A DNA stretch of 64,000 nucleotides from Sclerotinia nivalis (taxonomy: Eukaryota > Ascomycota > Leotiomycetes > Helotiales > Sclerotiniaceae). Position 1 is the first letter of the stretch; each line of letters starts with the position of its first letter. The DNA is taken from assembly GCA_029531795.1 (NCBI GenBank), contig JAPEIS010000010.1, forward strand, positions 744,001-808,000. The letters are read 5' to 3'. Position numbers and translations under genes: made by a program. Shown one piece after another: positions 57,436 through 64,000 of this stretch. The notes below the pieces were generated by a model. It saw only the letters and a list, made by a program, of their open reading frames with translations. It was not told where the DNA came from and made no database searches.

Positions 57436-58779
57436 TCAACCTTTTCTCTTCTTATGTTTACGCTCAGAACATGTACGTCTCGCATCCTTATCTCCCGCCT
57501 CCTGTTCTCTTCGTTGTCTATTGGCCTCCCATACTTCTTCGTCGGTATATCCAGAAGTAAAATCCCTTCCCGCAAACGATGTTGGTGGCGCCGTCGCGTA
57601 TTGGGTTCCTTGCGTTTCGTACTCAGTTACCGGCTGTGTTGCGAAGGTTGGTTGATCTGTTTCGTAGGTTTCTGGTTCTTCTGCGTATGTTGTTTGTTGG
57701 TAATATGATGAATAGTTCTGTGGTGCTGTTACTGGCATTGGCTCATAACCTCCGGGGTGGGGAGTGCCTGATCGTTCATAGTTATCATAACGGTCCGGCC
57801 GCGGCAACATATTTCCACCTCGAGAGTGTTGTCGAGTAGGTGGTGCAAATCTTCCATCGCCCATATCGAACCACTCAGTACTTCTTTTTGGGTGCGCTAA
57901 TATACGGTCCTCCAATATTCCACCTTGATCTGGCGAGGGTTCAAAGGAAGTAAAGTCTGCGAAAGGGGCTCGGCCACCAACCATTCCCTTCTGTGCATGA
58001 TCATGAACGTGCTTCATTACTTCATTTGTGCATCCAAGATGATTTTGGCATTGCCAGTTTTCGTCTTGATAATCTGGAAAGCCTGCCACTTTTTCCTCAA
58101 ATCCGCATCCAATGACAGAGCATCGAAGTGTCTTCTCGGGAGGCTCGCAAGCATAACAAATGAAATTCTTGTTGAGGAAGAGCTCTTTCTCCGCATCAGG
58201 ATGTCCACAAAGTCTCTCTGGTTGTATTACTCTGCCACGACTATCCCTCAACTCTTTTTGTTTGACTTTATGGCAATACATTCCCTTCTGAGGATAAAAG
58301 GCAAGAGGGTGTTTATCACAGCGACTTTTCCCCCCCTCACTTCTGGTAACGGGGTTGACGCAAGAGTTGCGAGGTTCTCTATAATCGCACGTTTGTGCAG
58401 GGGCGGACTGAAGATCCAATGACATCGATGTCATAGCCTGAGATTGTGTAGTGCTTTGTGTCTGACTAGAGGAAGGCTGACCGCTTGAGCTTGATTTTTC
58501 TCCTTGGTCTCTTCCTGAGCTTATGTGTGCTGCACTTGAGCTTTTGTGTGATGAATGTGAGCTTTTGTGTGGTACACGTGAGCTTCTGTTGTGGCTGCTT
58601 GATCCATGACCGGCACTGCTGGATGAACCCGGGGTTGAGAATGAGTGCACAGGTTGGGCATATTTCTTAACAACTTTCGTGGTTTTGCTTCTAGCATCGT
58701 AATATCGGACTTCTCTGAATGTTCCACCCTCATCCTCTTGTTCCGGTGGCGGCTGCTTAAGATCAGACATACTGTTCAT
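57436..58779 (-). CDS. unknown Cys/His-containing protein with disordered tails (447 aa)
   Basis: Single exon; the start is ATG 58779 (a second ATG at 58770 is equally possible). Residues ~1-130 are Ser/His/Gln-rich and disordered with repeated SSHKSS-type units (four TTTTGTGT-containing tandem units near 58530-58570). Residues ~130-265 carry about a dozen Cys with His in spaced pairs (QTCDYREPRNSC, GKSRCDKHP, MYCHKVK, RLCGHP, FICYACEPP, LRCSVIGCGFE, WQCQNHLGC), suggesting a zinc-binding core. The C-terminal third is Tyr/Pro/Thr-rich, ending in a basic motif (ERKHKKRKG) that could be a nuclear signal. I recognise no named domain. It is convergent with the phytase-like gene, whose stop lies 279 bp away. 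Confidence 0.75.
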   Translation of the reverse strand: MNSMSDLKQPPPEQEDEGGTFREVRYYDARSKTTKVVKKYAQPVHSFSTPGSSSSAGHGSSSHNRSSRVPHKSSHSSHKSSSAAHISSGRDQGEKSSSSGQPSSSQTQSTTQSQAMTSMSLDLQSAPAQTCDYREPRNSCVNPVTRSEGGKSRCDKHPLAFYPQKGMYCHKVKQKELRDSRGRVIQPERLCGHPDAEKELFLNKNFICYACEPPEKTLRCSVIGCGFEEKVAGFPDYQDENWQCQNHLGCTNEVMKHVHDHAQKGMVGGRAPFADFTSFEPSPDQGGILEDRILAHPKRSTEWFDMGDGRFAPPTRQHSRGGNMLPRPDRYDNYERSGTPHPGGYEPMPVTAPQNYSSYYQQTTYAEEPETYETDQPTFATQPVTEYETQGTQYATAPPTSFAGRDFTSGYTDEEVWEANRQRREQEAGDKDARRTCSERKHKKRKG

Positions 58780-61700
58780 ATTGATAAGCCTTCATCTACA
58801 GCGGGCTAGCAATATACTAAAGTACCTTGAAAGTAGAGCCTGGGCTGATTCCAGTATGTTATGTGCGAAGAAGCTTCAAGGGTAAGGTACTGCCATCGTT
58901 TAACTACTATACTAATGCATTCCAGGAAACAGAGCTTACCGAAGCTTGTCTTCGATGAAGAGCAGTGTAAACTGCAAACACACGAGCTTGAACGAAGAGG
59001 TAAAGAGCACTAAATCGCCCGCGAAACGAACAGGAGCTAATAAGCGGCAGAAGAATTCTCGCTTTATGATTGAATAGTATGGAGTTGGTGCTGTTTTGTA
59101 TGGAGGCTGTGTAGCGAGAAGTAGGTGTTTTTTTCGTACGGAAGAGGTGAAGTTGTGCTTGAGAAGTATGGTAGATTTTTTGGTGGAGTGGATGAGAATG
59201 AAAAAAGAAGAGATACCAAAGGGGGGGAAACCGGTACTACTTATGCACAAATGGACACTGGAGAAGGATGCTAAGGGACAAATATTCGAGTCAAAGTTAC
59301 CTCGAAACGCTGAATATTCATAAATATATCGCCCACTGTATATCATTACAGGCATTCCAGCATCATTTGAGGCTTTTCTGTGTCATTCCGTGTACTTTCG
59401 AATCAAAGTATCCTCGAAATGGAATATATTCACACCCAAATTATCAAATATACATCATTTGAAACCTTAAATAGTCATTCTGTTGATTTTTCGAGTCAAA
59501 ATCATCTCAAAAAGGCTATGCAGTCCAGTCAATGCATTTTTCAAATCATTAGGAACTTCTAATCACTGAATAATTTATTTTCAGATTTTGATCACTCTGA
59601 GCTACACTATATGATATCCTGATAATAGTAGTTCAAGTATGATTCCGCCTAAATGACTCGCAAAATATACTGAAGGGTCCTGAAATGAGATATTCAGTCA
59701 TTGGAACATATAATTTCAGGCTGTAGTAGTCCCAAGAGACGCTGAATGACGCGCAATAATGAAAATACAGGCATGGTTCAGCGTATATTAGACAAAAGAC
59801 ACGCTGAAGGGTCCTGTAAAGAGACTTTTAGTGATTAAGCCCTGTGAGAATAGGCTTTGGAGACCCTGTGATACGCTGTGTGATACTAAATAATAGTGGG
59901 TTAGGTATGAATAAATGTCAATTGGTTGAAAAAATACCGTAGAACATCCTAAATGTGTATTATTTTGTATAAATAGGCACTGAAATAGGGGTAATTGATC
60001 TTCTAAGACCTCAAAGAGACCGTAATAGCCCAGGGTAACTCTCAATAATCCCAGATAACATGAAATGTTCATGAAAACCTCCAAAAACCTCACAAGATCC
60101 CTAAATATGATACGAAACATAATGATACATTTAGGAAATCTCTAATTTCTACTCGAAATATATAGTATATCGATTCAAATCAGAGCTATATCCATGCATT
60201 AGCCCGTGTTGAACACACATATTTATGGTTTGGCTCTAAAATCTTAATAAATGGATTATAGAGTATTAAATTAATAGTTTGATGAAGATGAGTTCTAGCA
60301 TTTCATGGTCTCGTATTTCAATGTTTTGATTTGATCTAAATGTTTGATCTAGACATCAATTAGTATAGTCTAGCGTGTCTAGATAACATCATTTAATGTT
60401 GTATTGGGGTTCGAATATATAGATTCCCTTTTTGGAAGCCCTGAGGCGATAGCATTTTAATGTTTATATTTGAATTAAACATGAGTGTTGAGGCTTGTTT
60501 GACTGGTGTCTTGTGTTATAGCAATAAAGTGTTGGCAATGTTCCGTTTATTGTTGACCTTGAATTTTCTTCAAAAGTACACATTAATCTCCACACTGCTA
60601 GATACACCACCAAGGTTAAAAGTGCAGCGAAAAGCTGTAACTTTGAAGCTTTGTATTTTGAACCTCGTACTTTCGTCCTCTAGCTTTATCACCAATATCA
60701 CTTATTTCGCATTTCTGGAAACATGAAAATCGTTCGATGCGAACGCCTGACAGAGTCAGCACTTTCTTGGATGAATTGCGTGCATTTTATTAAACCACTT
60801 TTATAGCTCATTACTTTATTACTTTTACAGCAGATGAAATTCATTATTCTAGTCTCCCAATTGATGAAACATCAGAGAGAAATTAAATGCTAGCTTTCTT
60901 ATCCTCTGGATATCGATTTTCGAAGAAGAATAGAGGGGATGGAAATGACGAAGATAATCGCTAAGAAATATATATCATGTATATACAGGTAGTGAGCTAA
61001 TTGTCTGTACCCCACACCGCTGCTTCGCTTCCCTGAAACTACCTCTCCTCTCATTCATACCTTTCCTCCTCTTCCTATCTCCCCCTCCTTTTTATCTTCG
61101 GCATATTCATAAACTACTAGTCCCCCCTTCTTAACTATTACCCGCCGCTCCCTTTCATGTCCCTCCATCTTAGGGGTTAGAAGATTATGATAGGGCCCAA
61201 TGGGTTCTAAAGGGTAGTTGAAATGAAACGAAGTTCATTGGTATGAATTTTTGTTTGAATAAATTTTTTTTTTAAGAAAAAGGTATTTAAATGATAAAAG
61301 CAATGGAAATGAATAATGAAATAAATAATAAAGGCTATCAAAGCAGATTAGCACTCGCCTACTACATGATCAACCGTATATGAAATTTGGTGATAACTCT
61401 CTCATAGTTAAATCAATTGAAATAAGCTGGCGCACACGGTGTTTGGAGTCTGTAGAGATCATAAATTAGGCCTTTCACTTTCTCAGGTGAGGGGAAGGGC
61501 ACATGCGCTTCCCGCTTCCCAGTTCCAAAGAAGCTTTGGTCTGAAGTCGTATTGATTTTAGGTACTTCTAAGGAAACATAAAAAGCACATGATATTTAAC
61601 GACATACAAAATTCGGAAAACCCTTGCAGGAGGATTTTATTCGCAGGCTCTGGAAACATTAAGTATTATCATCACTTTGATGATATCACAGATTAGAAGC

Positions 61701-62633
61701 TTTAGGATATGCTCTAGGACACAAGTTTTCCAGAGCCTAGAGTTCACAGGATTGGATTTGAAGGGAGTTTGAACTTCAAATAATTGGATACTGTTTCTAT
61801 TTGGGCGCCAAGAATACCATTTTCTTGCTCTGCTAGGTCTTCGATATATTAAGGAATAAAATTCTATACATAATTTGTAAAAGAATATTCAAGGGAATCC
61901 AATTACCTAATTTCATTCCGCGCCCATCATGCATCGCTCAAGCTAAGCAACAGCTACGACTTCATCTTACGACGGGATTGCATGTTTCAATATTTCGTAG
62001 ACTCTAGTAAAAATTTCTAACCTCACTTATTACAACTTACTGATAGCTACAGGCCCCGATCCCAAGTTTAATCAATGACACTATCTACTTATGTACGACT
62101 CAGTATCTTATCATATCTGAATCGATTTCTTATAGAACTTCAATCGTCTAATTCAAGAGTCGTAATGATGCATACCTAAGTTCTAAGCGATCCTTTCTTT
62201 TCCGCCTAGTCTGCGGAGGCGGGAAATGGAAGCCGCCTGGATAAGATGGAACTAACGATAATAAAATGCCCTGTGTGGCCTGCATGGCATGGAAGTATAA
62301 ACCTCCGCACGCTAGGGAGTAACTATTCTTATTGATCAAACTTTCCCTCATTTTCATGGTTTTCCTTTTTTTTCAAAACGCAGATTTAGAGTCCGCAGTT
62401 TTATACTTTCGGGCCGCACAAGTAGAAGTAAATGCAATCAGCGCAGGCATCAACCTTTTGCTTATAGACAGAAAAGTCCATTTACACCCTGAAGCTCATT
62501 ATCGTAGCTCTGATATGCCATATGGCGTGTAGGTATGTAAATTTCTTCGCCTCATATATGGAGTTTGTTAAAGATTTATCTATAGGATAAGTGACACACA
62601 GATTTAAAGTGCCGTTTTGGTACTTTCTATCAA
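58780..62633. other. 3.9 kb gene-free region, partly repeat-derived
   Basis: Degenerate ~100-bp repeats at 59287-59520; a TGAAGGGTCCTG segment occurs twice (59672, 59806); very AT-rich 59300-60730. No protein gene or RNA recognised; 62148-62530 contains short unconvincing ORFs. Confidence 0.5.
59287..59520. repeat. degenerate ~100-bp tandem repeat, about 2.3 copies
   Basis: Related blocks TCGAGTCAAAGTTACCTCGA (59287), TCGAATCAAAGTATCCTCGA (59398) and TCGAGTCAAAATCATCTCAA (59492), each followed by AT-rich spacer; copies differ mainly by transitions. Confidence 0.55.
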
Positions 62634-63723
62634 CTAAACCTGCGCGCTGCCCACCGGAACCCTCTCCTTATCATCCACGCTCAGCCATAGCAAATCAGGT
62701 CGACTATAATGACCACAGACATCCAAGAAACTCTTGCACTTAATAATTTCATCCAGATCAAGATCCGCGTAGATGAACCCCTCCACTGTTTCCGGCAAGT
62801 CTTCAGACAACTTTCGCCCATCGGGACCAAAAATAGCAGATGTGCCTCCACCGGGTACGTTCATTACAAGACCGTTTCCAGTATCCATCTTGTCGATTCC
62901 ATCCTGACTTAGTACTGCGGTAGTATGCAGAACGAATGATTGTGATTCCATGGAATATGACTGCGAAAGGGCTCGGCTCCCTAAAGATATTCCATCAGCG
63001 TGATTATCTCTACATAGAAGTGTGTGCAAACCTACCATCTCTAGACATTGACCAAAGATCCGGTCCTCCAGTATGTTCGTAGACTGGTGGCCATTGCGCC
63101 ACGTGAATACTTTCGTTCTGATTGTAAGTGTGGTATTTGACTAAAGGCAATGCATGTTCCCAGCAAGCCAAAGCGCCTACTCGACCCAGGCCCGCGAGCT
63201 CAACGACGTTCTTCAACGACGAACCGGATGCTTCGCCGAATACGGTTCTCTCCATATGTGTAGCCTTAAGCTTTCGACGCGATATTTGTATAACACCTTC
63301 TTGATCGATAATTGCTTGAGAGATGTAAAGACTGTGGTTCCAGTTCTCGCTAAAGCCTAACACGACTGAGATATTGGATTCTTTCGCCGCCGTACAGATG
63401 CGCTTCATTTCGGGTGAATCAACGCGCAATGAATTCTTGATATAGGTAATGGAGAGATCAAAATCGACACTTCGGGTCCTTGAAGAGATGATAATCGTTA
63501 GCGGGAGCTTGGGAATCGAGGATGGAGGGAAATGCTACCATATCCATGAAGGATACCCGGGGATCCAACATTCGGGAAACGAGACTAGCTGTGCACCATT
63601 GGCAGATGCCTCTTTGATGAGAACGCAAGTTTTGTCAACGGTTTTTTGTAAGTCGAGCCAGACAGGTTCAAACTGTGTCACTGCAACTCGCACATGTTTT
63701 GGGGGTGTAGGTCTTGAGGCCAT
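62634..63723 (-). CDS. nitrilase-type C-N hydrolase (324 aa)
   Basis: Exons 63723-63539, 63478-63036 and 62980-62634 (donors GTAGCA and GTAGGT). Converts nitriles to carboxylic acid plus ammonia; fungal members are usually arylacetonitrilases or cyanide-type enzymes. The catalytic triad is visible: Glu51 ([12 protein letters not shown]), Lys133 ([11 protein letters not shown]) and Cys167 ([12 protein letters not shown]). Supporting motifs are [20 protein letters not shown] across intron 1 and [17 protein letters not shown] across intron 2. C-terminal [18 protein letters not shown] and [11 protein letters not shown] are typical. No signal peptide, so cytosolic. The substrate is not predictable; arylaliphatic nitriles are plausible. 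It is complete, starting 277 bp from the window end. Confidence 0.92.
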
Positions 63724-64000
63724 TTTTGATAAGAGTGGTTCGTCGAAGTTGTGCTATCTTCTGGGAATTACAAAACTTTTCAGAAAAGATGAGTACTTTT
63801 AACAGAATTGCATATTTATTCTTTTTGCGAGATTAGTCACTAAGTTAATTTGGTGATTTAGTTGATTGGTTTTAGATCCGCTGAGGCTCGGATCGTGTCA
63901 TGCCATGAAATGAAGCTATCGCAGCGGCATATTCGAGCCGCCGCTTGTCTGATAAGACCAAGACCATGTCAATGAAACCACTTGATAAGATCAGAATAAT

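Noticed and set aside
1..64000. CRISPR arrays, bacterial operons, plasmid or viral modules
   Set aside because: Intron-containing eukaryotic genes throughout; no spaced palindromic repeats or viral replication genes seen.

Overview
The window is chromosomal DNA of a filamentous ascomycete, most likely a Sclerotiniaceae (Leotiomycetes) such as Sclerotinia or Botrytis. Reasons: short spliceosomal introns (about 50-160 nt) with GTRNGT donors and CTAAC-like branch sites; intron-containing tRNA-Glu; C-to-T/G-to-A (RIP-like) decay of duplicated DNA; and an endopolygalacturonase closely resembling the major Sclerotinia/Botrytis enzyme. The species call is recognition from memory, not a search.

Layout. 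0-12 kb is a repeat-rich, decaying region: two full-length copies of a short retroelement (510-1596 and 7788-8648), a frameshifted alpha/beta-hydrolase gene, an intron-bearing tRNA-Glu with a mutated partial copy exactly 7,000 bp away, two degenerate protein genes, one intact unknown gene (8855-10017) and a possible structured RNA. 12-33.5 kb carries housekeeping and secreted-protein genes: an MFS drug/polyamine-type transporter, BUD6/AIP3, PBP1/ataxin-2, an alkyltransferase-like (ATL) DNA repair protein assembled from five small exons, a cysteine-rich GPI-type surface protein and the PP1 regulator YPI1. 37-43 kb holds a divergent pectin-degradation pair, pectin methylesterase (minus) and endopolygalacturonase (plus), on either side of a 3.3 kb upstream region that contains a 179-bp tandem duplication. 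43-64 kb has a FAM210/DUF1279 protein, alanine-glyoxylate aminotransferase, exportin CRM1 (nine exons), a secreted phytase-like-domain protein, an unknown Cys-rich protein and a nitrilase. Several gene-free stretches of 1-4 kb separate them.

Main discovery. Both retroelement copies begin, directly after their target-site duplication, with a sequence that folds as an HDV-like self-cleaving ribozyme: 7-bp P1 with a G.U pair at the cleavage position, P2, P3, extended P4 and a CTAAG J4/2. P1 carries a compensatory change between the copies. Both copies end in the same double hairpin, also with compensatory changes, followed by an (AATC)n tail. They have 13-16 bp target duplications and no reverse-transcriptase ORF. 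I interpret this as a non-autonomous, SINE-like family with ribozyme-defined 5' ends, mobilised by an unseen non-LTR retrotransposon.

All exon boundaries are read by eye from splice signals and protein-family continuity, and may be off by a base or use alternative sites.
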